The translations under genes were made by a program, and so were the position numbers. The notes under the pieces were generated by a model. It was not told where the DNA came from and made no database searches. It was given only the letters and a program-made list of their open reading frames with translations. From NCBI RefSeq assembly GCF_042662625.1, contig NZ_JBHSXH010000009.1, forward strand, positions 620,001 to 684,000: a stretch of DNA of 64,000 nt, written 5' to 3'. Positions 16,619-25,232 of the stretch are shown here, piece after piece; positions within the stretch are counted from its first letter, which is position 1; every line of letters begins with the position of its first letter. This DNA is from Halopelagius fulvigenes (lineage in GTDB: Archaea > Halobacteriota > Halobacteria > Halobacteriales > Haloferacaceae).

Positions 16619-17533
16619 ATGTCATCGACTGACGTTCCCGCGGACGGCGTCACCCCGGAGAAAGTCGGCGTGGACGCCGAATCGAGGATGGTGGACGTCG
16701 GCGACGTGAACCTCCACGTCGTCCTCGCCGGACCGGAGGACGGCGCGCCGGTCGTCCTCCTGCACGGCTTCCCCGAGTTCTGGTACGCGTGGAAGGAACA
16801 CGTCGAACCGCTCGCCCACGAGGACTACCGCGTCGTCGTCCCCGACTTGCGCGGCTACCACCTCAGCGACAAGCCCGAGTCGGTGTCGGCGTACGCCCCC
16901 GACGAACTCGCGGGCGACGTGCTCGGACTCCTCGACGCGCTCGGGCACGACGACGCGCACGTCGTCGGCCACGACTGGGGCGGGTTCCTCGCGTGGTGGG
17001 TCGGACTCCACCGCCCCGAACGCGTCCGCACGCTGTCGGCGCTGAACATCCCCCACCCCACCGCCTTCCGGCAGGCCATCTATCACGACTGGGAGCAGCG
17101 ATTCCGGAGTTGGTACGTCCTCTTCTTCCAACTCCCGAGGCTCCCCGAGGCCATCGCGTCGGCGACGGACTACCGCCTCCTCTCTGACATGATGCGGCGG
17201 ACGAGCGAGCCCGGGACGTTCAACGCGGCGGACTTCGACTGCTACCGCGCCGCGTGGCGTCGCCCCGGCGCGTACCGGTCGATGGTGAACTGGTACCGCG
17301 CCGTCGTCCGGGCGAACCCCCGTCCGGAGACGGACCGGTGCGACTGCCCGACGCTCGTCCTCTGGGGGGCGAAGGACGACTTCCTCTCCCGGTCGCTGGC
17401 GCTGGACAGCGTGCAGTACTGCGGGACGGAACACCTCGTCGTCCTGGACGACGCGACGCACTGGCTCCACCACGAGGAACCCGTCCGCGTCCGCAACGAG
17501 CTGACGAAGCACTTCGAGAAAGCGCGCGAGTGA
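16619..17533 (+). CDS. Alpha/beta hydrolase, epoxide-hydrolase-like
   Basis: Soluble 304-residue alpha/beta hydrolase. The oxyanion motif HGFPEFWYAW and the nucleophile elbow GHDWGG (aspartate nucleophile near residue 119) are those of epoxide hydrolases and haloalkane dehalogenases. The charge-relay acid region WGAKDDFLS and the late histidine in DATHWLHHEEP are present. It stands as a single gene 60 bp after the transporter. The real substrate is unknown; epoxide hydrolase is the best family guess. Confidence 0.88.
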   Translation: MSSTDVPADGVTPEKVGVDAESRMVDVGDVNLHVVLAGPEDGAPVVLLHGFPEFWYAWKEHVEPLAHEDYRVVVPDLRGYHLSDKPESVSAYAPDELAGDVLGLLDALGHDDAHVVGHDWGGFLAWWVGLHRPERVRTLSALNIPHPTAFRQAIYHDWEQRFRSWYVLFFQLPRLPEAIASATDYRLLSDMMRRTSEPGTFNAADFDCYRAAWRRPGAYRSMVNWYRAVVRANPRPETDRCDCPTLVLWGAKDDFLSRSLALDSVQYCGTEHLVVLDDATHWLHHEEPVRVRNELTKHFEKARE

Positions 17534-17644
17534 GGCCGCCACCGCCGGAGGGAACCGGTCGGAAGCGCCGCCGAAGCGTCGCTGTACCGCTATATATCGC
17601 CCCCGAGTCAACTTAGCGACTTTCTTAAGCCCCGACGAGAGAGT

Positions 17645-17764
17645 TGTAATCGACGCGGGGCATGGCCCTGTACGAAACCGGGACTGGATGACCCCGATTC
17701 TACTCTCGCCCCCGCGTCCTTCATGAGCCGGTCGGGTTCCCGCCACGGCGGGCCCGACCGTTTT
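17645..17764 (+). ncRNA. Candidate structured non-coding RNA with terminator
   Basis: A 300-bp gene-free gap holds a self-contained transcription unit. A TATA-like TTTCTTAAG (17620-17628) should start RNA near 17650. A 10-bp stem (GACGCGGGGC, 17652-17661, with GCCCCCGCGTC, 17708-17718, one bulged C) closes a 46-base loop. It is followed by a strong hairpin (CGGTCGGG.../...CCCGACCG, 17729-17760) and TTTT. Only 2-12 codon frames occur inside. Box C/D or H/ACA signatures are not convincing. The expected transcript is about 115 nt. Confidence 0.5.
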
Positions 17765-17846
17765 CCCCCTCCGAGCGACCGCTCGGAACGCCGCTCCCTC
17801 CGCCGGGTTGCGGCACGTTGAAATCGATGGCCCGCGACCCACTCGC

Positions 17847-18911
17847 ATGACCGACTTGGGCAAGGTGGACCGAGCGTTCTTCGACGAGTATATCTACCCG
17901 AACCTCGGCGCTGACCGCGACGACGTGGCGATCGGACCGACGCACGGCGTGGACTTCGGACTGCTCGAAATCGGCGACCGCGCCGTCTCCATCGCCACCG
18001 ACCCCGTCTCCCTCCTCCCGGGCCTCGGCTTCGACCGGGCCGGTCGCTTCGCCCTCGATTTCGTCCTCGCGGACGTGGCCGTCTCCGGCCTCGCGCCCTC
18101 GCACCTCGCGATCTCCTTTACGCTCCCGCCGGAGATGACCGACGAGGAGTTCGCCGCCGTCTGGCGGTCGATGCACGAGGAGGCCGAGGACTTGGGCGTG
18201 AGCGTCGTCACGGGCCACACCGCGCGCTACGCGGGGTGCGAGTTCCCGTGGGTCGGCGGCGCGACGGCACTCGGCGTCGGCGACCCCTCGGACGTGGTCC
18301 GCCCCGACGGCGCGCGCGTCGGCGACGACGTACTCGTCACCAAGGGCCCCGCCGTCGAGGCGACGGGCCTGTTGACGAACCTCTTTCCGGACCAGTTCGA
18401 CCTCCCGCCGGAGACGCTCGAAGCCGCCCGATCCCGGCTCGACGATGCCGAGTGCGTCAGGGACGCGATGACGGCGTCCGCGGCGGGCGAGGTGCACGCG
18501 ATGCACGACGCCACCGAGTGCGGCGTCTTCGGCGCGTTGAACGAAGTCGCAGACGGCGCGGGCGTCCGCTTCGACGTCTCCTTGGAGGAGATTCCGGTGC
18601 GCCCGGGCGTCCGCGAGACGTGCGAGTACCTCGGCATCGACCCGTGGGCGGCGACGACGGGCGGAACGCTCGTTATCGCCGTCGACCCGGAGGACACAGA
18701 CGCCGTCGTCTCCGCCCTCGAATCGGAGGGGACGCCCGTCGGCGTCGCCGAGGGAACCTCGGCGGCCCGACAGACAACGTCTGTCGGCGTCGCCGGGCGC
18801 GTCTCCGAGGGGTCCGGCGTCTACGCGGACGGCGAGCGGATCGAACACCCCGACGTGGACCCCTCGTGGGCCGCCTACGACGAGTTGTCGCGGCGGGCCG
18901 AAAACGAGTGA
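17847..18911 (+). CDS. AIR-synthase/HypE-related protein
   Basis: 354-residue member of the PurM/HypE/ThiL/SelD ATP-binding superfamily. The N-terminal half has the dimerisation fold with FVLADVAVSGLAPSHLAISF, and the C-terminal half has the MHDATECGVFGALNEVADG motif typical of the HypE branch. Known relatives phosphorylate or dehydrate small substrates using ATP, but the haloarchaeal group is uncharacterised. No hydrogenase genes are nearby, so a true HypE role is unlikely. The start ATG 17847 is chosen over an upstream in-frame start at 17808 that would be untypical. Confidence 0.85.
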   Translation: MTDLGKVDRAFFDEYIYPNLGADRDDVAIGPTHGVDFGLLEIGDRAVSIATDPVSLLPGLGFDRAGRFALDFVLADVAVSGLAPSHLAISFTLPPEMTDEEFAAVWRSMHEEAEDLGVSVVTGHTARYAGCEFPWVGGATALGVGDPSDVVRPDGARVGDDVLVTKGPAVEATGLLTNLFPDQFDLPPETLEAARSRLDDAECVRDAMTASAAGEVHAMHDATECGVFGALNEVADGAGVRFDVSLEEIPVRPGVRETCEYLGIDPWAATTGGTLVIAVDPEDTDAVVSALESEGTPVGVAEGTSAARQTTSVGVAGRVSEGSGVYADGERIEHPDVDPSWAAYDELSRRAENE

Positions 18912-18917
18912 CGGCCG

Positions 18918-19625
18918 TTACCAGTCGATGACCCGCTTGTCGCGCCAGAACTTGCCGGCCGGACTGCCCGGCTCGAATCGGGAGAGCCAGACGGGCGTCT
19001 CCGCGCCCTTCGTCACCGACCGGTCGGCGTCCTCGCCGCCCATGTCCGTGCGGACGTACCCGGGGCAGGCGGAGTTGGCGATGAGGCCGTCCTCGGCGTA
19101 CTCGCCGTGGAGGTAGGCGGTGAGACCGTTCAGACCGGTCTTCGAGACGCGGTAGGCGGGCGACCCCCCGGACTGGGACTCGTTCAGCGCACCCATCCCC
19201 GAGGAGACGTTGACGACGCGCCCGCCGTCGTTCTGGAGGAGGAGGGGGACGGTGTGCTTGCAGACGAGCATCGGCCCGCGGAGGTTCGTCGCCAGCGTCC
19301 GGTCGATGTCCTTCACCGATTCGGAGACGATGTCGTTATCGAACTCGCCGATTCCGGCGTTGTTGACCACGATGTCGAGGCGGCCCGCCGCCGAGAAGAT
19401 GTCGTCCGCGGCGTCGGATATCTCGCCCTCCTGGGTCACGTCCACGAGGAGGTGCTCCCACTCGTCGGGCACGTCGTGGGTGATGCTGCGCGTCGCCGCG
19501 AACACCGTCGCGCCGAGGTCGTACAGTCGCTCCGCTATCTCCCGTCCGATACCGCGGTTCGCGCCCGTCACGAGGGCGACTTGTCCGTCCAACGAGTCGT
19601 ATAAATCGGGTCCGTCGTCGCTCAT
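18918..19625 (-). CDS. Short-chain dehydrogenase/reductase
   Basis: Cytoplasmic NAD(P)-dependent oxidoreductase of 235 residues. The Rossmann motif TGANRGIG (about 20-27), NNAG (about 88-91) and catalytic Ser/Tyr/Lys (VSSGMG, then YRVSK) are complete. It ends convergently six bases from the AIR-synthase-like gene. The substrate is not predictable from sequence. It resembles carbonyl-reductase-type SDRs. Confidence 0.92.
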   Translation of the reverse strand: MSDDGPDLYDSLDGQVALVTGANRGIGREIAERLYDLGATVFAATRSITHDVPDEWEHLLVDVTQEGEISDAADDIFSAAGRLDIVVNNAGIGEFDNDIVSESVKDIDRTLATNLRGPMLVCKHTVPLLLQNDGGRVVNVSSGMGALNESQSGGSPAYRVSKTGLNGLTAYLHGEYAEDGLIANSACPGYVRTDMGGEDADRSVTKGAETPVWLSRFEPGSPAGKFWRDKRVIDW

Positions 19626-19680
19626 CGGCCGAATCGACGCGACGGCGCGGGAAGGGGGTTGCGCTCTCGGGCGAGCGAAC

Positions 19681-20136
19681 TCACTCGAACCACGCGAGAG
19701 ACAGACGCTCGAACGCCGAACCCGTCCACCGGTAGGCGTTCATACGATCGGTCGGCCGAACGCCGGGGTTGCAGACGAGGTAGACGTACCCCGCCCACGT
19801 CGCCTGCCGCCTGTCGGTTTCGCTGGGCACGGGGTCCGATTCGGGGTGACTGTGGTAGAAGCCGAGTACGTCCAGCCCCTCCGATTCGACCGCCTCTATC
19901 GTCCGAAGCGTCTCCTCGGGGTCGAGTTCGTACTCGACGCGGGGGTTCTCCGCGACGTTGGGGACGCGCCGGACGCGTTCGACGAACTCGACGGGCGGTT
20001 CCGCGTCCTCGACGCGCCCCGCGAGGACGCCGCACACCTCCCGCGGCGGGTCGGCGTCCGCGCCCTCGCGCGCGTGCGAGAGTACCTCCTCCCACGCCGG
20101 GCGGTCGAGGACGAACCGGCCCCTCGGCGGAGTCAC
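19681..20136 (-). CDS. JAMM/MPN metalloprotease (desampylase-like)
   Basis: Zinc isopeptidase of 151 residues of the MPN+ family. The complete metal motif H-x-H-x7-S-x2-D is present as His95, His97, Ser105 and Asp108, with Glu33 in the PREVCGVLAG strand as the general base. Archaeal relatives (for example HvJAMM1 of Haloferax) remove ubiquitin-like SAMP proteins. Whether this one is a desampylase is inferred from motif and length. Its ATG begins at the base immediately after the stop of the isomerase gene, so the pair is likely co-translated. Confidence 0.9.
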   Translation of the reverse strand: MTPPRGRFVLDRPAWEEVLSHAREGADADPPREVCGVLAGRVEDAEPPVEFVERVRRVPNVAENPRVEYELDPEETLRTIEAVESEGLDVLGFYHSHPESDPVPSETDRRQATWAGYVYLVCNPGVRPTDRMNAYRWTGSAFERLSLAWFE

Positions 20137-20730
20137 TTACTCCTCTTCGAAGTCGCGGCGCATGGCGATCTCGAACCACGGGCAGAGGCGCAGTTGCCGG
20201 TACCACTCGGGGTGGTCGTGGAGGTGCTCGTAGTCCACCCAGAGCATGCCCGCTATCTCCTCTTCATCGGGGTCCACGGAGGTGTCTTCGAGCGTCACCT
20301 TCAGGACGGCGCACACCTCCCACTCCAGTCCGGCGTTCTCGTAGTAGCGCTTGTACTCGAAGCGGTCGGTCACGCGCAGGTCGCCGTACTGGTCGGGCGT
20401 GACGCCGAGTTCCTCTTCGAGGCGTTGCTTCGTCGCCTCCTCCTGCGTCTGCCCCTTCACGGGGTGGGAGGCGACGGTGCCGTCCCAGCAGGTGTCCCAC
20501 AGGCGCTTGCCGGGCGCGCGTTGCGCCAAGAGCAGTCGCCCCTCCTCGTCGAAGACGAGACAGGTGAACGCGCGGTGGCGAATCCCGTCGCCGGTGTGCG
20601 CCTCCAGTCGGTTCACGAGGTCGACCTCGTTGTCGTCGGAATCGACGGCGATGACGTCCTGCTTCGCGTTCGCGTGGAGTTCCTCCGGGGAGTCGGAGTC
20701 GGCGGCGTTCCCGCCCTCGTCTGCGCTCAT
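20137..20730 (-). CDS. idi: Isopentenyl-diphosphate delta-isomerase, type I
   Basis: Nudix-fold enzyme that interconverts isopentenyl and dimethylallyl diphosphate for archaeal lipid synthesis. The 197-residue protein keeps the type I features: the catalytic cysteine in WDTCWDGTVASHP, the Nudix helix region EEATKQRLEEELG, and the glutamate strand EWEVCAVL. It has a 35-residue acidic extension. It is directly followed by the JAMM gene. Confidence 0.95.
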   Translation of the reverse strand: MSADEGGNAADSDSPEELHANAKQDVIAVDSDDNEVDLVNRLEAHTGDGIRHRAFTCLVFDEEGRLLLAQRAPGKRLWDTCWDGTVASHPVKGQTQEEATKQRLEEELGVTPDQYGDLRVTDRFEYKRYYENAGLEWEVCAVLKVTLEDTSVDPDEEEIAGMLWVDYEHLHDHPEWYRQLRLCPWFEIAMRRDFEEE

Positions 20731-20783
20731 AGTCCGTCAATCGGTAAGGTGGGTCAAGGACTCTTCGATGCGCGGCGGCGGCC

Positions 20784-21731
20784 TCACTCCGCGTCGGGGT
20801 CCGACGGCGACGGGTCGTACGTCTCGCCGACGGCGAACCGCATCGCGCCCGGCCTGCAGTCCGCGACGAGGTGGCGTTCCTCGACCATCTCGCCGTCGAG
20901 GCTGAACTGCCGGGGCGTCGCCGCGTCCACGACGAGGCGCGGCACCTTCAGGCGCGTCAGGTGGGAGGCGTCGCGGCGCAGGAGGGCGTCCGCCGCGCCG
21001 GACGTGAGGTAGTCCAGCGCCGGCGCGTGTTCGACGACGACGACGTTCAGGAGGCCGTCCTCCATGTTCGCCTGTTGCATCCCCTCGCCGGGGAACCGCC
21101 GCCCGTTACCCACAAGAAGCATCAACGCCTGCCCGGACCACGCCGGTTCCCGGTCGGATCCCGCGCGCACGTCCAGTTCCAACCCCTCGAACGACCGAGT
21201 CCGTTGGAGCGTCGAGAGGACGTACGCGAGGACGCCGAAGCGACGTTTCGCCTCGGGCGTGGTCCGAGCGCTCGCCTCGGCGGTGAGTCCGCAGACGCAG
21301 GAGTTCAGAAAGAGGTTCGACGCCGCGCCCGAGTCGCCGCCGGACGACCCGTCGGTCCACCGGACGCTCCCGAGGTCGATCCGGCGTTCCTCGCCGGACT
21401 CGACCACCTCGAAGGCGTGTTCGACGTCGCGGATGCCGACGTTGTCCGCGAAGTCGTTGCCCGTCCCCGCCGGGACGACGCCGAGGCGCACGTCGTCGAG
21501 TTTCCCCGCCTCGTCCACGCCGCGAACGACGCGGTTGAGTGTTCCGTCGCCGCCGCAGGCGACGATCGTCGTCGCGCCCGCGGCGGCGGCGTCGCGCGCG
21601 AGGGTCCGCGCCTCGTCGCCGTCGGCGCTGTTTCGAAGATCGTAACCGCGAGACTCGGCGACGTCGCGGGCACGTTCGCTCTGCCGTCCGTCGCCGCTCT
21701 CGGGGTTCCGGACGAGCACGCGTCTGCTCAC
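20784..21731 (-). CDS. Diacylglycerol-kinase-family lipid kinase
   Basis: YegS/DagK-type kinase of 315 residues. The ATP-binding glycine motif GGDGTLN (about 60-66) and PAGTGNDFAD (about 90-99) are intact. The C-terminal half is a beta-rich lipid-binding fold (SLDGEMVEERHLV at the end). In archaea such proteins probably phosphorylate glycerol lipids or polyprenols; the real substrate is unknown. It is upstream of and oriented like idi. Confidence 0.9.
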   Translation of the reverse strand: MSRRVLVRNPESGDGRQSERARDVAESRGYDLRNSADGDEARTLARDAAAAGATTIVACGGDGTLNRVVRGVDEAGKLDDVRLGVVPAGTGNDFADNVGIRDVEHAFEVVESGEERRIDLGSVRWTDGSSGGDSGAASNLFLNSCVCGLTAEASARTTPEAKRRFGVLAYVLSTLQRTRSFEGLELDVRAGSDREPAWSGQALMLLVGNGRRFPGEGMQQANMEDGLLNVVVVEHAPALDYLTSGAADALLRRDASHLTRLKVPRLVVDAATPRQFSLDGEMVEERHLVADCRPGAMRFAVGETYDPSPSDPDAE

Positions 21732-21783
21732 GGGTCGCTCTTACGGCAGAAGAACAAAGCGTTGGCGGCCCGACCCACGAGAC

Positions 21784-22440
21784 GTGCTGGCCGTAGACCT
21801 TCACGCGCACACCCGTTTCTTCCACGCCCGTCCGGGCCGCCCGACGTGGTACGACGCCCTCGGCTTGGACCTGTTGACCGCGGCCGCGGAGTGGCGCGAA
21901 CTGGACGCCGTCGCGGTGACGAACCACGACTACGCGTACTCCGCGGACCGGTCCTTCCCGACGGTTCCGGGCGTCGAGATATCGACGACGCTCGGCCACC
22001 TCGTCGTCGTCGGCCCGGACCCGCCGAGTCGGACGACGCCGGGCGAACTCGAACCGGAGGCGGCGGTCGAACTCGCCCACGAGAGGGGCTGCGCGGCCAT
22101 CTTGGCGCACCCGTACCGGAACGGGACGCTCCTCGAATCCGACGCCCCGTTCGACGCCATCGAACTGAACGGGAAGAACCCCGAACACGTCGTCCAGACG
22201 CGGGAACTGGCGGACCGACTCGAACTCCCCCTCGTCGGCGGGAGCGACGCGCACTTCCCCTTCGAGGTCGGTCGCGCGTACACCCGCGTGGACGCCGACG
22301 CGCCGACGCCCGAGGCGGTGGCCGACGCGATTCGCGAGGGGGACGTCGAAGCGGTCGTGAAACTCGGGCGGGCCCACGAACTGCTCGATAAGGTGTACAA
22401 CGAGGTTCACCGGCGGAAGGCGACGATGCGCCGTCGCTGA
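21784..22440 (+). CDS. PHP-domain metal-dependent phosphoesterase-like protein
   Basis: PHP-fold protein of 218 residues. Metal ligands are visible in VDLHAHTRFF, TNHDYAY, PGVEIS, LAHPYRN and GGSDAHFP. It starts with GTG at 21784, 52 bp from the divergent lipid kinase start. Relatives hydrolyse phosphate esters or nucleotide derivatives; the substrate is unknown. The C-terminal helix (AHELLDKVYNEVHRRK) is basic. Confidence 0.9.
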   Translation: MLAVDLHAHTRFFHARPGRPTWYDALGLDLLTAAAEWRELDAVAVTNHDYAYSADRSFPTVPGVEISTTLGHLVVVGPDPPSRTTPGELEPEAAVELAHERGCAAILAHPYRNGTLLESDAPFDAIELNGKNPEHVVQTRELADRLELPLVGGSDAHFPFEVGRAYTRVDADAPTPEAVADAIREGDVEAVVKLGRAHELLDKVYNEVHRRKATMRRR

Positions 22441-22465
22441 CCCCGAACGTCGGAGAGAACCCCCG

Positions 22466-22888
22466 CTACGGCGTCTGTCCGAGGCGTTCGTCGAGGATCA
22501 GGCGCGTCTTCGTGCTCTTTACCTCCGCCAGTTCCCGCGCCTGCGTGATGAGTTCGTTCACCGCGCGCGTGTCCGCCGCGTCCACGACGAGGACGATGTC
22601 CTCCTCACCCGACACCTGCCAGACGAAGTCCACCTCGTCCCACTCGGCCATCCGGTCCGAGACGGCGGTCGTGTCCACGTCCACCGCGACGGACACCTCT
22701 ATCATCGCCTTGATGTTGCCCGTGTGGGTGGCGACGGTGAACCGTTCGATGACGCCGTCCTCGATGAGACGTTCCACGCGGTTGCGGACGGTCCCTTCGG
22801 AGGTACCGACCTGCTCCGCTATCTCCGTGTACGGCGTTCGGGCGTCCCGTCGGAGGATGTCGAGGATTCGACGGTCGAGGTCGTCCAT
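22466..22888 (-). CDS. Lrp/AsnC-family transcriptional regulator
   Basis: 140-residue regulator with an N-terminal winged helix (DDLDRRILDILRRDARTPYTEIA, recognised in parts) and a C-terminal RAM domain that binds amino acids (IKAMIEVSVAVDV, ELAEVKSTKTRLILDERLG). It is transcribed away from carA across a 97-bp gap that holds a perfect palindrome. It probably represses or activates carA and itself; this is inferred from position. The ATG at 22888 is preferred over GTG at 22894. Confidence 0.92.
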   Translation of the reverse strand: MDDLDRRILDILRRDARTPYTEIAEQVGTSEGTVRNRVERLIEDGVIERFTVATHTGNIKAMIEVSVAVDVDTTAVSDRMAEWDEVDFVWQVSGEEDIVLVVDAADTRAVNELITQARELAEVKSTKTRLILDERLGQTP

Positions 22889-22919
22889 GTTCACCGTCGT
22901 CTCCCGCCTGACTTACAGA

Positions 22920-22985
22920 TTACGAATTTCGTAACTTGGCTACGAAAGTAACACTTATACCCCCGGAATCCATGTGTTTCTCGTA
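22920..22985 (+). promoter_or_regulatory. Palindromic operator and leaderless promoter of carA
   Basis: The perfect palindrome TTACGAATTTCGTAA (22920-22934) is followed by a half-site-like TACGAAAGTAAC (22941-22952). A TATA-like ACTTATAC follows at about 22953-22960. The carA ATG at 22986 lies about 29 bp after that TATA box, fitting a leaderless mRNA. The palindrome overlaps the BRE zone, so a bound dimer would block the basal factors. Confidence 0.6.
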
Positions 22986-24062
22986 ATGTCGGACGCCTAC
23001 CTGGCCCTGGAAGACGGCCGCGTCATCGAAGCGCGTGGTCGCGTTCCGGGATACACACGTGGCGAACTGGTGTTTACGACCGCGTACACGGGATACGAAG
23101 AGAGCCTGACCGACCCCTCGTACGAGGAACAGGTCCTCACGTTCTCCTACCCGTTGATCGGAAACTACGGCGTCCGAACCGAGCGATTCGAATCCGACCG
23201 CGTCCACCCGCGGGCCGCGATAGCGCGCGAGTTCACGGACGAGGTGGTCGAGTGGTTGGACGAGCAGTCCGTCCCCGCCATCGACCACATCGACACGCGC
23301 GAACTCGTGACGGCCATCCGCGAGGAGGGCGCGATGAAGTGCGGCATCGCTGTCGGAGACGGCGTGACGCCCGAGGACGCCCAAGAGGAGCTCTCGAAGT
23401 GCAAGGGGATGAGCGAACACGTCGACATCGGCTCGCAGGTCAGCACGCCCGAAGCGGTGACCTACCGCACGGGCGACGGCGACGCCCACGTCGCACTCGT
23501 GGACTGCGGCGCGAAGGGGTCCATCGTGGACTCCCTGCTGGAACGCGGCGCCGACGTCACCGTCCTGCCGTACGACGCGACGGTCGAAGACGTCGAGGAA
23601 CTGTCGCCGGACGTCCTGTTCATCTCGAACGGCCCCGGCGACCCCGCGAACTTCACGCAGGCGCAGAACCTCGTCGAGGAGTTCGTCGGCGAGATCCCCC
23701 TCGCGGGCATCTGCCTCGGCCAGCAAGTCGTCGCCCGCGCACTCGGCGGCACCACCGAGAAGATGGACTTCGGCCACCGCGGCGTCAACCAACCGGTCCG
23801 CGACCTCCGGTCCGGGAAAGTCGTGATGACGACGCAGAACCACGGGTACACCGTGGACGAACCCGGCAACCTGAACGTCACGCAGGTCAACGTCAACGAC
23901 GGGACCGCCGAGGGTCTGGAGAACGACGACCTGAACGTCATCACCCGGCAGTACCACCCCGAGGCCAACCCCGGCCCGAACGACTCGCTTGCGTTCTTCG
24001 ACGACGTGTTGGCGATGACCGACGCGAAGAAACAGACGGCCGTCGCGTCGTCCTCCGACTGA
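22986..24062 (+). CDS. carA: Carbamoyl-phosphate synthase small subunit
   Basis: Glutaminase subunit that supplies ammonia for carbamoyl phosphate, used in arginine and pyrimidine synthesis. The 358-residue protein has the N-terminal CPSase domain (GYEESLTDPSYEEQVL) and a class-I glutaminase domain. The glutaminase triad is complete: Cys in AGICLGQQ and His/Glu in YHPEANPGP. An in-frame GTG at 22974 is possible but ATG 22986 fits the promoter. carB is not in the window. Confidence 0.96.
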   Translation: MSDAYLALEDGRVIEARGRVPGYTRGELVFTTAYTGYEESLTDPSYEEQVLTFSYPLIGNYGVRTERFESDRVHPRAAIAREFTDEVVEWLDEQSVPAIDHIDTRELVTAIREEGAMKCGIAVGDGVTPEDAQEELSKCKGMSEHVDIGSQVSTPEAVTYRTGDGDAHVALVDCGAKGSIVDSLLERGADVTVLPYDATVEDVEELSPDVLFISNGPGDPANFTQAQNLVEEFVGEIPLAGICLGQQVVARALGGTTEKMDFGHRGVNQPVRDLRSGKVVMTTQNHGYTVDEPGNLNVTQVNVNDGTAEGLENDDLNVITRQYHPEANPGPNDSLAFFDDVLAMTDAKKQTAVASSSD

Positions 24063-24192
24063 CCACCTCACCTGACGCACCCCGGCGGACGGGCACCCCC
24101 GTCCGGCACCGCTCGTTTTCTCACTCGACGCGGTAGCGTCGAACGTACCTCGCCACCGACATTGTGATTGCGTCGCACGACCAACGACCGGT

Positions 24193-25206
24193 ATGGCATC
24201 CGCGCTCTCCCTCCCCGAACGGGGCTTCGACGACCTGCCGACGGAGGTGGCGATCGTGGATTCGCGCGGCGACATCGTCTACACGAACCGCGCGTGGCGG
24301 CAGTTCGCGGAGAACAACGGGCACGACGGACCCGACGACTTCCTCGGCGTGAACTATCTCGCGGTCTGCGAGGAGTTCCGCGACGAGTCCGAGGAAGCGG
24401 GCCTCGTGGCCGACGGGATACGAGACGTCCTCGACGGGAAGAGCGACGCCTTCAAACTCGACTATCCGTGTCACTCCCCGACGGAACAGCAGTGGTTCCT
24501 CCTGCGCGCGGTGCCGTTCGAGGGAGAAGACGGGGACCGGTACGCGCTTTTGATGCACCTCGACATCACGGACCGGAAACTGGCCGAACTCAGGTTGGAG
24601 GAGCGAAACCGGCAGTTGGTGAGCATCGCGGGCGTCCTCTCGGAGGACATCCGGCCGCCGCTCTCGGCCGCCGTCCGCGCGTCCGAGACGCTCGCCGAGT
24701 CCGGCGGGGACGAGGCCTGGAGGCTCGCGCACATCCTCCACCAGATCGACGCCGTCGTCCAAACGGGTACCGTCCTCGCCGAGAACGCACCCACCTTGGA
24801 GTTCGAATCGGTCGAACTGCGGGACGTAGCCGAGTCGGTGTGGCACCGCGTCAAACCGCGGGACGCCTCGTTCCTCGTCGTCGATTCGCGGGCGTTTCTC
24901 GCGGACCGTGAACTGCTCTCGTACCTCCTGGAGAACCTCCTCGCGACGGCCATCGTCCGCGCAGGCGACGCGGCGCGCGTTCGCGTCGGGACGGCGGCGG
25001 AAGGGTTCTACGTCTCCGACGACGGGACGGACGTGGCCCACCAGTACGAGACGATGTTCGACTCGGCCACCTCGGAGTTAGACGGTGAGATGTACAGTCT
25101 CGCCACCGTCGCCCGCGTCGCCGGGATTCACGGGTGGGACGTGAACGTCGGCGGGTCGGATATGGGCGGGACCTGCGTCACGGTGTCCGGCGTGACGTGG
25201 GTGTAG
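24193..25206 (+). CDS. PAS-domain protein with degenerate histidine-kinase core
   Basis: 337-residue cytoplasmic protein. A PAS domain (about 15-130) is followed by a dimerisation helix and a HATPase-like C-terminus. The position that should hold the phospho-accepting His-Asp pair reads SEDIRPPLS, with Glu in place of His. The HATPase N and G boxes are worn (GDMGGTCVTVSG instead of a clean G-x-G-L). It may be a ligand sensor without autokinase activity. It stands alone 130 bp after carA. Confidence 0.8.
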   Translation: MASALSLPERGFDDLPTEVAIVDSRGDIVYTNRAWRQFAENNGHDGPDDFLGVNYLAVCEEFRDESEEAGLVADGIRDVLDGKSDAFKLDYPCHSPTEQQWFLLRAVPFEGEDGDRYALLMHLDITDRKLAELRLEERNRQLVSIAGVLSEDIRPPLSAAVRASETLAESGGDEAWRLAHILHQIDAVVQTGTVLAENAPTLEFESVELRDVAESVWHRVKPRDASFLVVDSRAFLADRELLSYLLENLLATAIVRAGDAARVRVGTAAEGFYVSDDGTDVAHQYETMFDSATSELDGEMYSLATVARVAGIHGWDVNVGGSDMGGTCVTVSGVTWV

Positions 25207-25232
25207 CGGCGGTCGGAAAGAGGGAGGTCGCC

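Noticed and set aside
14266..16653. Very long minus-strand frame opposite the APC-Usp gene
   Set aside because: It is antisense to a clear protein family and its product is Arg/His/Glu-patterned without any fold motifs. GC-rich codon usage produces such shadow frames.
17645..17764. C/D-box sRNA interpretation of the ncRNA candidate
   Set aside because: A GGATGA and a TGA-like text exist, but box C has a mismatch and no convincing box D is placed correctly.
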